Below, piece after piece: positions 1-6,135 of a stretch of DNA of 12,017 nucleotides. A program made the position numbers and the translations under genes. Within the stretch, counting starts at the first letter, position 1. The number at the start of each line of letters is the position of its first letter. The stretch is from Sedimenticola sp. (GTDB lineage: Bacteria > Pseudomonadota > Gammaproteobacteria > Chromatiales > Chromatiaceae). The stretch lies in assembly GCA_030619405.1 (NCBI GenBank), contig JAUXBK010000056.1:1-12017 (forward strand), given 5' to 3'. The notes beneath the pieces were generated by a model. The model was not told the DNA's origin and did no database searches. It saw nothing but the letters and a program-made list of their open reading frames with translations.

Positions 1-416
1 ACGGAGAAGGAAAAACAGTGAGTTGCATCACTATTCAAGATGCTGAGCCAGTGCAAGATGCTTTTCACTTGTGCCATATGCACTGGCCCGCTGTGAGAAT
101 GCAGCTTCGCACACACTATAGGCTTTTGTTTTCCAACATATTTTACTCCGCGTCTTCGCGTCTCCGTGTGAGATATATCAATAGCGAGATTTGGGTAACG
201 GCATGACCCTACGGGGCTGAGTCAGAAGCCAGAAGTCAGGGCGCAGAAGACATAACTGGCTCCCACGCAAAGCGTGGGAGCCTTCCCCGCGACGCTTTGC
301 GTCGCCGGGTGTTACGAGAGAGTGGGGTGGCGGGGGCGCGGAGCGCCCGTCTGCGGGTTCCCACGCAGAGCGTGGGAACCAGGGCTCAGTGAGCGAATGC
401 GTACTACGGCCGCACT
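1..416. other. Gene-free stretch with several short palindromes
   Basis: I see no credible protein gene here; the two small open frames on the plus strand have no family features and no convincing ribosome binding site. The first part contains a perfect 9-bp inverted repeat, GCCAGTGCA (47-55) and TGCACTGGC (79-87). The first seven bases, ACGGAGA, are the reverse complement of 161-167. The stretch around 148-170 resembles a low-complexity repeat (alternating CGCGTCT and CGTGT units) that is scattered in many environmental bacterial genomes; this is recognition from memory, not a search. From 258 onward the palindrome cluster described separately takes over. Confidence 0.5.
258..380. repeat. 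Cluster of REP-like palindromes
   Basis: Four perfect stem-loops with 3-nt loops lie in 123 bp. The first is GGCTCCCACGC/GCGTGGGAGCC (258-268 and 272-282, loop AAA). The second is GCGACGC/GCGTCGC (289-295 and 299-305, loop TTT). The third is GGGCGC/GCGCCC (334-339 and 343-348, loop GGA). The fourth is GGTTCCCACGC/GCGTGGGAACC (356-366 and 370-380, loop AGA). The first and last share the core CCCACGC-NNN-GCGTGGG, so two copies of one REP-like unit frame two other hairpins. They lie just beyond the stop of the minus-strand sulfotransferase gene. They could stabilise its mRNA 3' end, but lack the T-run of a classical terminator. Confidence 0.75.
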
Positions 417-1388
417 CTACGACGTCTTCGTCTCCTCCTTCGGCGCCTCTCTCCGCCCATACCCGAAATAGGGCGACAGGGTACTCTCCATCAACTGCTC
501 GATCGCCTCCACCTGCTGGTCGTCGAAGTAGTCCAGGTAGCCTCCCACTTTGGCCCGTCTGACCTTGAAACTGTTCGGGTTGTTCTTGTCTTTGGGGACC
601 ATCCTGCCGCCGCTCAACCAGAAGGTGTTCTTCTGCTCCATCTTCTTCATGTTCTCGTAGGAGGAGTACTCCACCGCGTCCTTTATCTGCTCGTCGGTGG
701 CGGGGCTCCCCATGAACTCCATCAGCCGGCGCAGGGTTCCCTCCGGGTCCGTTCTCAGGTCTTCATAACGGAGCAGGAAGAAACTCTTCACCTTGTCCGC
801 CTCACTGGCCCACAGGTTCATGAAACGGATGATGTGGGGCAGGCCGGCATCCTCGTCCATGATGAAATCGAAGATGCCGACATCAGCACCTTCCCGCGGG
901 TACTTGTTGAGCACTTTCTTGCCCGGCTTCATCCGGTACTGCCACTGGAAGAACTGGGAGACCGCCACATCTCTCGGGTCCCGCGCCAGCAGCACCACCT
1001 CCTTGTCGTAAAAATCGACCTTGGAGTCGGTGTGGTCGGTGTAGTCCTTGATGTAGTTATCGTGGGTGAAAAATATCTTCGGGATAGCGGCATTCATGCT
1101 GTGGAAGTTATCGAAGCCGATCATGGCGCGCTCTGACAGTCCATACATGGTTTGGTAGACCCGTGAGAGCATCACCCGGACCCAGGTGCGGCCGCTCTTT
1201 CCGAAGGAGACGACGACGACATCCGACGCCTTCAGTTTGCGGACCTGTTCGCGCCCCCGTAGCCGGCGTTCCGCCGCGACCTTCTTCTCTTCCGGCTGAA
1301 ATATCAGCACCCCTTTGAGCAGTCTGCGGGAGAGCTTTTTCCAGACCGAGCGTGCGCCCTGTTTAATCGTGTGTCTGATTTGGAACAT
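417..1388 (-). CDS. P-loop sulfotransferase, paralogue 1
   Basis: Predicted PAPS-dependent sulfotransferase (Sulfotransfer_1-type fold) that would move a sulfuryl group from PAPS to a hydroxyl or amine; the acceptor is unknown. The 5'-phosphosulfate loop reads SFGKSGRTW and the 3'-phosphate site reads ARDPRDVAVS, with Arg and Ser eight residues apart as in known sulfotransferases. Between them lies FFTHDNY, whose His is the candidate catalytic base. The C-terminal KVRRAKVGGYLDYF corresponds to the RKGxxGDWKNxF cofactor-binding region. The frame stays open to an ATG at 1451, giving 344 aa with a hydrophobic N-terminal extension. I prefer the ATG at 1388 (323 aa) because a plausible promoter overlaps the extension, though neither start has a good ribosome binding site. 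The gene is divergent from the next sulfotransferase and strongly similar to the gene at 3847-4797. Family is firm; start and substrate are not. Confidence 0.9.
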   Translation of the reverse strand: MFQIRHTIKQGARSVWKKLSRRLLKGVLIFQPEEKKVAAERRLRGREQVRKLKASDVVVVSFGKSGRTWVRVMLSRVYQTMYGLSERAMIGFDNFHSMNAAIPKIFFTHDNYIKDYTDHTDSKVDFYDKEVVLLARDPRDVAVSQFFQWQYRMKPGKKVLNKYPREGADVGIFDFIMDEDAGLPHIIRFMNLWASEADKVKSFFLLRYEDLRTDPEGTLRRLMEFMGSPATDEQIKDAVEYSSYENMKKMEQKNTFWLSGGRMVPKDKNNPNSFKVRRAKVGGYLDYFDDQQVEAIEQLMESTLSPYFGYGRREAPKEETKTS

Positions 1389-1433
1389 AATAATTAAGAC
1401 CGGGATAGTGGAGTATGTTAACCAAGTGCTTAT

Positions 1434-1462
1434 ATAGTAAACTCCTCCCATATTTTTACCAA
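1434..1462 (-). promoter_or_regulatory. Possible sigma-70 promoter for sulfotransferase 1
   Basis: On the minus strand TTGGTA (1462-1457) and TACTAT (1439-1434) are separated by exactly 17 bp. Each matches four of six consensus positions. Transcription would start near 1427, downstream of the ATG at 1451, which favours the shorter protein beginning at 1388. There is no strong Shine-Dalgarno before 1388, so this stays tentative. Confidence 0.35.
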
Positions 1463-1486
1463 GGCAATTTGGCGCCTGCGATCAGG

Positions 1487-1522
1487 ACCCCAGGGTGAAA
1501 CCGTGCCCTGGGGTGCCCGGGC
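1487..1522. promoter_or_regulatory. Hairpin in the leader of sulfotransferase 2
   Basis: ACCCCAGGG (1487-1495) and CCCTGGGGT (1506-1514) form a perfect 9-bp stem with a 10-nt loop, followed at once by the palindrome GCCCGGGC (1515-1522). It lies in the divergent region between two sulfotransferase genes, 36 bp before the ATG at 1559. No T-run follows, so an intrinsic terminator is unlikely. An operator or an mRNA leader structure is possible. Confidence 0.5.
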
Positions 1523-1558
1523 AGCGGGAAGCGCGGCGAAACGAGTGGGCAGAGTCCG

Positions 1559-2515
1559 ATGTTTAAACTGAACGACAGTGTGAAGAAGGTGATGATCATC
1601 GGGTCGACGGCGGTGCTGCCAGAGTCCCTGCGGGTATCCGCCCGGAAGCGCCTGCTGGGACGCCTGGAGGTGAATATCGCAAAGCGCTCCCGGCTGATCA
1701 TCATCGCCCATCCCAAGTGTGGCAACACCTGGCTCAAGGTGATGCTGACACGCCTCTATGCCAACCGGGAAGGTGTCTCGGATGAAGCGTTCGCCCGCTA
1801 CAATCTGCTGGCCGACAGTAATCCGGCGATCCCCCGTATCGCTGCCACCAACGGCTGGTACAGCTACGAGGGTGAGGTCGGCAAACTGCTGCTCCCGGAT
1901 GACAGGGATACCCCGCTGAAACAGAAGCCGGTGGTACTGCTGGCACGTAACCCGGCGGACATCGCCGTCTCCTGGTATTTTCAGTTCACCAAGCGCCAGT
2001 CGCGCCACAAGCAGGAGCTGATCAACCATTTCATCGACCACCCTATCGACCGAAATCGGGTCGAGATGTGGGACTTCGTGCGCAACAGCGACATCGGATT
2101 GCCATTCCTGATCGAGTTTCTCAATACCTGGGAGCAGCGGCTCGACAGCCTGGAAAAAGGGATGCTGATCCACTATGAGGACCTGCGCACCCGGCCTGCC
2201 ATGGTGCTGGACCGGGTGACCCGGCTGATGGGAGATGAGTTCAGTGACCAGGAGATTCAGTCGGCGGTGGCGTTCGGCTCCTTCGACAACCTGCGGCAGC
2301 TGGAGGCGGAGGGGTTCTTCCGCCAGGGTGGTTTGACCCTGCGCAACGCCAAAGACCCGGAGAGCTTCAAGGTCCGCCGGGCCAAGATCGGTGGCTATCG
2401 AGACTATTTCACCCCGGAGCAGGTGGCGGAGATCGAGGCGTTGATGGCGGAGCGGCTCTCCCCCTCTCTAGGCTACACCGGCAGCGGTCAGCCTGCGGCG
2501 GAGAGCTCGGCCTGA
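1559..2515 (+). CDS. Divergent sulfotransferase-family protein, paralogue 2
   Basis: A 318-aa member of the sulfotransferase fold. The 5'-phosphosulfate loop is AHPKCGNTW (residues 50-58, Lys53). The 3'-phosphate site is ARNPADIAVS (residues 129-138, Arg130 and Ser138). The C-terminal cofactor region is KVRRAKIGGYRDYF (271-284). Where the two neighbouring paralogues read THDNY or SHNNY, this protein reads TNGWY, so Asn98 replaces the candidate catalytic His. PAPS binding looks intact, but catalysis may use another base or be lost. It is more diverged than the other two, which resemble each other. The ATG at 1559 has only a weak purine stretch upstream. The stop is followed after 13 bp by the ELM1-family gene, so the two are very probably one operon. 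The acceptor is unknown. Confidence 0.88.
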   Translation: MFKLNDSVKKVMIIGSTAVLPESLRVSARKRLLGRLEVNIAKRSRLIIIAHPKCGNTWLKVMLTRLYANREGVSDEAFARYNLLADSNPAIPRIAATNGWYSYEGEVGKLLLPDDRDTPLKQKPVVLLARNPADIAVSWYFQFTKRQSRHKQELINHFIDHPIDRNRVEMWDFVRNSDIGLPFLIEFLNTWEQRLDSLEKGMLIHYEDLRTRPAMVLDRVTRLMGDEFSDQEIQSAVAFGSFDNLRQLEAEGFFRQGGLTLRNAKDPESFKVRRAKIGGYRDYFTPEQVAEIEALMAERLSPSLGYTGSGQPAAESSA

Positions 2516-2528
2516 GGAGGAGCGAACG

Positions 2529-3680
2529 ATGACCATAGAGGGTGTGATGGAGCGGTCAGGTCCCGGCCCGGCGGAAGCGCCCCGGGTGTGGCTGCTCCTG
2601 GGGGACAAAAAGGGCGACAATGGCCAGGTCCACACTATCGAGGAGGCGCTCGGCTGGCCCTGTGAACTGCGCCACATCCAGGTGCTGGACGAGTTCGTCT
2701 TCGGCAAACCCCGGGTGGGCCCCACCCTCTACCATATCGATCGCGACCGGTCGGACCCGCTGGAGCCACCCTGGCCGGATCTGATTATCACCGTCGGGCG
2801 CCGGCCGGCCAACGTGGCGCTCTGGATCAAGGAGCAGTCCGGGGGTCGCACCCGGATCGTGCTGGTGGGCAAGCCCTCCGGGATGATGGATAGCTTCGAC
2901 CTGATCGTCGCCAGCTCGGAGAACCGCTTTCCGCCACTGCCCAATGTCCTCCCCATCTCCCTGCCCCTGATGCGGGTGGACGAGGCGGCCGTCGCTGCGG
3001 GAGCCGAAACGTGGCGTCAGCGTCTGGAGGCACTGCCACGGCCCCTGATCGGTGTCATGGTAGGTGGCCCCACGGGCCCCTACGTGTTCGACAGCTCGGT
3101 CACCGACCAGCTGATCGCGGCGGCCCGGCAGGTGGTCTACCGGGGGGGCACCCCCTATTTCACCACCAGCCGCCGGACCCCGCCGGCACTGGTCAAGGAC
3201 CTGCAGGAGCGGCTGCCGGAGGATAGCCGGCTGTTTGCCTGGTCTGCGGATGCGGAGGAGAACCCTTACATGGGCCTGCTGGGGTGCGCCGACGGATTTA
3301 TCGTTACCGGGGACAGCATATCGATGCTGGTAGAAGTGGTGCGCCTGCACAAGCCCTTGGCCATCCTCTCCCTGCCCACCAGCCTGCTCGGCAGTGTGGA
3401 TCAGTTACGCCGGTCATTGGCACGCTGGTTGTTCGCGCCGGTGGACGACTCCGCTGGCGGGTGGCTGCGCAACCTGCTGGCGCGGCTGGTCTACCAAAGC
3501 GGTTTCATCACCCACACCCGGGATTTCCGAGCCTTCCATCAGATGCTGATCGATCGGGGGCTGGCGGTAGAGGCCAGCGGGGAGATCCCGCCCCCCTCGG
3601 GCGAAGCGCCGGATGATGCGAAGCGGGTGGTGGAGCGGATCCGCGCCCTGATGCGTCAGCAGGAAAGTCCAGGAACGTAG
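2529..3680 (+). CDS. ELM1-family protein, probable GT-B-type glycosyltransferase
   Basis: A 383-aa protein of the ELM1 family (Pfam Mito_fiss_Elm1). Plants use a member in mitochondrial fission; bacterial members are of uncertain function, and the fold resembles GT-B glycosyltransferases. Visible family landmarks are LLLGDKKGDNGQ near the N-terminus (about residues 22-33), PDLIITVGRRPAN (about 80-92), VLVGKPSG, IGVMVGGPTGPY at the start of the second half, FTTSRRTP, and NPYMGLLGCADGFIVTGDS-(I)SM, which resembles a nucleotide-sugar binding segment. I see no signal peptide or membrane segment, so it should be cytoplasmic. A strong GAGGAGG ribosome binding site precedes the ATG, and the previous sulfotransferase gene ends 13 bp upstream. 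Coupling to a sulfotransferase suggests that it makes or modifies the glycan or glycolipid that is sulfated; that role is inference. Confidence 0.85.
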   Translation: MTIEGVMERSGPGPAEAPRVWLLLGDKKGDNGQVHTIEEALGWPCELRHIQVLDEFVFGKPRVGPTLYHIDRDRSDPLEPPWPDLIITVGRRPANVALWIKEQSGGRTRIVLVGKPSGMMDSFDLIVASSENRFPPLPNVLPISLPLMRVDEAAVAAGAETWRQRLEALPRPLIGVMVGGPTGPYVFDSSVTDQLIAAARQVVYRGGTPYFTTSRRTPPALVKDLQERLPEDSRLFAWSADAEENPYMGLLGCADGFIVTGDSISMLVEVVRLHKPLAILSLPTSLLGSVDQLRRSLARWLFAPVDDSAGGWLRNLLARLVYQSGFITHTRDFRAFHQMLIDRGLAVEASGEIPPPSGEAPDDAKRVVERIRALMRQQESPGT

Positions 3681-3747
3681 CAAGGATGCAGCGCAGCGGA
3701 ATCCGGGGATGCCGTGAACAGACTGGTTTGAAAGAGCAACCGAATTT

Positions 3748-3830
3748 AGCCGAGGATTGACGCGGATAAGACACGGATTTTAAGATGTTCCAGGCTCTCA
3801 TCCGCGTTCGATCCGCGTCAATCCGTGGCT
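3748..3830. repeat. 83-bp inverted-repeat element
   Basis: The left arm AGCCGAGGATTGACGCGGAT (3748-3767) matches the reverse complement of the right arm (3811-3830) at 18 of 20 positions; the two mismatches are adjacent. The interior repeats parts of the same motif (CACGGATTTT at 3772-3781, TCATCCGCGTTCG at 3799-3811). It fills most of the 166-bp gap between the convergent ELM1 and sulfotransferase 3 genes. It resembles the non-coding palindromes scattered through many gammaproteobacterial genomes, possibly a MITE. No flanking target duplication is obvious. Confidence 0.75.
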
Positions 3831-3846
3831 TGAGGGTTTTCTGCCC

Positions 3847-4797
3847 CTAACCGGTGTTCGATTTCTCGGTTGGCTGACTCTTTTCTCCCTCCCGGGTGCG
3901 GTAGCCGAACACCGGGTCCAGATCCTCTTCCACCAAACGGTCGATGACGGCCGCCTGCTCGTCGTCAAAATAGTCCCGGTAGCCGCCCACTTTGGCCCGC
4001 CGCACCTTGAACGAGTCGGGGTTTTTCTTGTCGCCGGGTCTGACCCGGGCGCCGCTGGCCCAGAAGGTCTTTTTTGTCTCCATCTTCTTCATGTTGTCGT
4101 AAGAGGCAAACTCCACCGCCTGACGGATCTCCTCATCGGTTCCGGGGGTGCCAACGAAATCGAACACCTGTTTCATCACCCCTTCCGGGTCCTTTCTCAT
4201 ATCCTCGTAGCGGATCAGCAGCAGGTCGTGCCGGTCGGGGGAGAACTTTGCCCAGCCATTGAAATAGTCGACGATCCGCGGCACCCCCACTTTCGGGTCG
4301 GTGACGAAGTCAAACAGGGAGATATCCGCCTCGTGGGGGGGGTATTCGTTCAGCAGCTTCTTGTGTGGGCGCATGCGGTACTTCCACTGGAAGAACTGGG
4401 ATACAGAGACATCCCTCGGGTCTCGCACCAGCAGAACCACCTTTTTCCCCTCGAAGTGGCCCAGCGTGTCCCAGTCCCGCAGGTAGTCGCGCATGTAGTT
4501 GTTGTGGCTGAACAGCACCTTGGGGATAGCCGGGTTCTTCCGGTTCAGGTTGTCGAACTCGAGCAGATAGCGTTTCGGCAGCCCGTGTTTTATCTGGTAG
4601 AAGCGCGACAGCATCACCCGGAACCAGGTACGCCCGCTCTTGCCCCAGGACATGAGAATCCAGTCGGTCTGCTGGAGTTTGCGATACTCCTCCTTGCCCC
4701 GCAGGCGCCGCTCGATGGCAATTCTTTTGTTTTTGGGGAGGAAAAAAAGTGCCGTAATGATGGTGTGTCGGCTTACAACTGCCCAGATTTCGCGCAT
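3847..4797 (-). CDS. P-loop sulfotransferase, paralogue 3
   Basis: Predicted PAPS-dependent sulfotransferase, 316 aa from the chosen start. Key motifs are the phosphosulfate loop SWGKSGRTW (Lys53), the His of LFSHNNY (His98, candidate catalytic base), the 3'-phosphate site VRDPRDVSVS (Arg125, Ser133) and the C-terminal KVRRAKVGGYRDYF. It is closely related to paralogue 1: both have the N-terminal ERRLRG segment, NPxSFKVRRAKVGGY and long stretches of near-identical codons, which suggests a duplication. The frame is open to an ATG at 4875 (342 aa). I chose the ATG at 4797 because GAGGGTGG stands just before it and because a perfect FNR-type box lies inside the extension. It is convergent with the ELM1 gene and divergent from the dioxygenase gene. 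The acceptor substrate is unknown. Confidence 0.9.
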   Translation of the reverse strand: MREIWAVVSRHTIITALFFLPKNKRIAIERRLRGKEEYRKLQQTDWILMSWGKSGRTWFRVMLSRFYQIKHGLPKRYLLEFDNLNRKNPAIPKVLFSHNNYMRDYLRDWDTLGHFEGKKVVLLVRDPRDVSVSQFFQWKYRMRPHKKLLNEYPPHEADISLFDFVTDPKVGVPRIVDYFNGWAKFSPDRHDLLLIRYEDMRKDPEGVMKQVFDFVGTPGTDEEIRQAVEFASYDNMKKMETKKTFWASGARVRPGDKKNPDSFKVRRAKVGGYRDYFDDEQAAVIDRLVEEDLDPVFGYRTREGEKSQPTEKSNTG

Positions 4798-4836
4798 GCC
4801 ACCCTCTATTACCCCTCTAAGTAAAAGGGTTTTTAT

Positions 4837-4850
4837 TTGATGTATATCAA
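4837..4850 (-). promoter_or_regulatory. Perfect FNR/CRP-family binding site
   Basis: TTGAT (4837-4841), GTAT spacer, ATCAA (4846-4850) matches the FNR/ANR consensus TTGAT-N4-ATCAA at all ten specified positions. Its centre is about 46 bp before the chosen start of sulfotransferase 3. It is also about 100 bp upstream of the likely transcription start of the divergent dioxygenase gene, a distance compatible with class I activation. I cannot see a convincing -10 at the ideal class II distance for the sulfotransferase. It could serve either gene, or repress. Confidence 0.6.
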
Positions 4851-4898
4851 AGTCAGATCTAGCAACTACCCGCATGATACCTGTACTGAAATCCTAAT

Positions 4899-4961
4899 GC
4901 ATCTGCGTCGGCGGGGTTGTTATTCCCCTGCTATAATGGGCGCTATCCGCCGCGCCGATGC
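4899..4961. promoter_or_regulatory. Inverted repeat framing the dioxygenase promoter
   Basis: GCATCTGCGTCGGCGG (4899-4914) pairs imperfectly with CCGCCGCGCCGATGC (4947-4961). The stem has 13 matching pairs with one mismatch and one bulge. The extended -10 element lies in the loop, and a nested GGGG/CCCC pair (4913-4916 and 4925-4928) adds to the structure. The right arm would fall at the start of the transcript. This could be an operator pair or a structure affecting initiation. Confidence 0.5.
4929..4937 (+). promoter_or_regulatory. Extended -10 promoter of the dioxygenase gene
   Basis: TGCTATAAT is a perfect extended -10 (TGn followed by TATAAT). At the -35 distance there is only CGGCGG, so the promoter relies on the extended -10 or on an activator. 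The expected start is near 4944, which gives a leader of about 68 nt before the ATG at 5012. Confidence 0.6.
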
Positions 4962-5011
4962 CAAATTTGATAGTGTTGCAGCAATAACTGGTTAATGGTG
5001 GCTTTAAGAAT

Positions 5012-5638
5012 ATGGCTATTTTGAATCTCAAGACACTGGACGATTCACCGCTGCAGCGGGATCCGTACGAACACCTGGTGGTCAAAGGCGCGATCAGCCC
5101 GGAGATGATCGAGGAGCTAAACCGCGACTATCCGAAGATCGACAAGCCGGCGAATTACCCGCCGGAAGAGCTGGAATACGGCCCTCGCTTCGCACAGCTG
5201 CTGGAAGAGCTGGACAGCGACGAGTTTAAGGAGCACGTGGCCAGAAAATTCGAGGTGGATCTGAGCGGGGCGATAAAAACCATTACTGTGCGCTCTCTGT
5301 CGGAGCCCAGCGACGGCAATATCCATACCGACCACTGGAGCAAGATCATTACCCTGCTGGTCTACTTCAACCCCGAGTGGGAGCAGGAGGGTGGCCGCTT
5401 CCGGGTGCTGCGCTCCCCCAGCGACATCGAAGACTATGTGGCGGAAGTCCCCCCCATGGCCGGCACTATCCTGGCGTTCCACCGCAATGATCACTCCTAT
5501 CACGGGTACAAGAGTTTCCAGGGTGAACGGCGCATGGTGCAGATGAGTTGGGTGAAGCCCAGCCGTTTTGCCTGGTATGCCCAGCAACTGGCCCGTTTTG
5601 GCACCCACACTGCCAAGCGGATTTCGCGGATGTTTTGA
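5012..5638 (+). CDS. 2OG-Fe(II) oxygenase family protein
   Basis: A 208-aa non-haem iron dioxygenase of the 2-oxoglutarate/Fe(II) superfamily (prolyl-4-hydroxylase-like double-stranded beta-helix). The iron triad is visible: HTD (His105, Asp107) and a distal His in HSYHGY (His164). Arg174, ten residues after His164, would bind the 2-oxoglutarate carboxylate. The GGRFRVL strand and the GTILAFHRND strand fit the core. There is no signal peptide, so it is probably cytoplasmic. Such enzymes hydroxylate proteins, small molecules or sugar and lipid parts; the substrate here is unknown. It has its own extended -10 promoter and is divergent from sulfotransferase 3, so it is likely part of the sulfation locus by position only. 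The ribosome binding site is weak (GGTGG about 10 nt before the ATG). Confidence 0.85.
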   Translation: MAILNLKTLDDSPLQRDPYEHLVVKGAISPEMIEELNRDYPKIDKPANYPPEELEYGPRFAQLLEELDSDEFKEHVARKFEVDLSGAIKTITVRSLSEPSDGNIHTDHWSKIITLLVYFNPEWEQEGGRFRVLRSPSDIEDYVAEVPPMAGTILAFHRNDHSYHGYKSFQGERRMVQMSWVKPSRFAWYAQQLARFGTHTAKRISRMF

Positions 5639-5850
5639 CCTTTTTGGCAGAGGGGGGCGGCGGCCAGGGAAGGCGCCCATCCTTGATGTGGTAGAGACCT
5701 GCAATCCCGCCCGCCTTCCCCCCCTGTCAGACCTCAACACCATGATTAGATCATGGATATGTAACTCATTGAGGTTTAATAAAAAACATATCTTCAGACG
5801 AAAATTGGACACTCTGCAACAAGTACAGCCCGTTGCCGGCACAACAAAAC
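5639..5850. other. Gene-free gap after the dioxygenase gene
   Basis: I see no gene. A G-rich run (about 5649-5664) and a C-rich run (about 5707-5726) are partly complementary across a long loop, too loose to call a terminator. CCATGAT (5740-5746) and ATCATGG (5750-5756) form a perfect 7-bp palindrome around TAG. An A/T-rich stretch follows up to the repeat at 5851. Confidence 0.4.
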
Positions 5851-5918
5851 GACAGGATTAACAGGATTGCCCAGGATTTACAAGATTACACAAACCTGTA
5901 AATCCTGTAAATCCTGTC
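5851..5918. repeat. 68-bp inverted repeat built of CAGGATT units
   Basis: GACAGGATTAACAGGATT (5851-5868) matches the reverse complement of 5901-5918 at 17 of 18 positions. The left half is also a degenerate tandem of about four 9-10-nt units around CAGGATT (CAGGATTA, CAGGATTG, CAGGATTT, CAAGATTA). It is non-coding and similar in style to dispersed palindromes known from many bacterial genomes. It lies 86 bp upstream of the broken tRNA half. Confidence 0.8.
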
Positions 5919-6004
5919 CATTTATTGAGACGATTTTGAACGGAAATGGCGAGGTCTGCCTGTGGTGATCCAGGCCGGTTTCTTGTAGAATCCAGCCGTG
6001 CGTC

Positions 6005-6042
6005 GCGGGTGTTGTTCAATGGTAGAACCTCAGCTTCCCAAG
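6005..6042 (+). pseudogene. 5' half of a broken tRNA-Gly(CCC)
   Basis: The 38 bases read as the 5' half of a normal tRNA-Gly: acceptor GCGGGTG (6005-6011), D stem GTTC/GAAC (6014-6017 and 6025-6028) with loop AATGGTA, anticodon stem TCAGC (6030-6034) and loop TTCCCAA (6035-6041, anticodon CCC). After 6042 the sequence no longer continues as tRNA: no GCTGA to close the anticodon stem and no T arm. CACTCGC at 6072-6078 could pair with the acceptor arm with one G-U pair, but no CCA follows. I read this as a degenerated or rearranged copy, not an active gene. The 94 nt before the intact tRNA are too short for a group I intron. Confidence 0.7.
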
Positions 6043-6135
6043 AATAGGGATGGGGTAGTAACCACCTGATACACTCGCCAATCCTCACAATGGAGTTGAT
6101 GAGGATAACCAGACTGAAACTGATATCAACATTAA

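Noticed and set aside
258..380. CRISPR array
   Set aside because: The repeats are palindromes with 3-nt loops, differ from each other and have no regular spacers or cas genes nearby.
1389..1451. N-terminal membrane anchor of sulfotransferase 1
   Set aside because: The extension is moderately hydrophobic, but paralogue 3 lacks a counterpart and a plausible promoter overlaps it; the start remains unsettled.
1430..2173. 247-aa minus-strand open frame opposite sulfotransferase 2
   Set aside because: It is the antisense shadow of a gene with clear sulfotransferase motifs and has none of its own.
2556..3350. 264-aa minus-strand open frame opposite the ELM1 gene
   Set aside because: Long antisense frames are expected in GC-rich genes; it is His- and Gln-rich without a recognisable domain.
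5648..5730. Terminator of the dioxygenase gene
   Set aside because: The G-rich and C-rich runs pair only loosely across a long loop and no T-run follows.
6042..6135. Self-splicing intron interrupting a tRNA-Gly in the anticodon loop
   Set aside because: The downstream tRNA at 6136-6209 has its own complete 5' half, and 94 nt is too short for a group I intron. No exon ligation is needed to explain the sequence.
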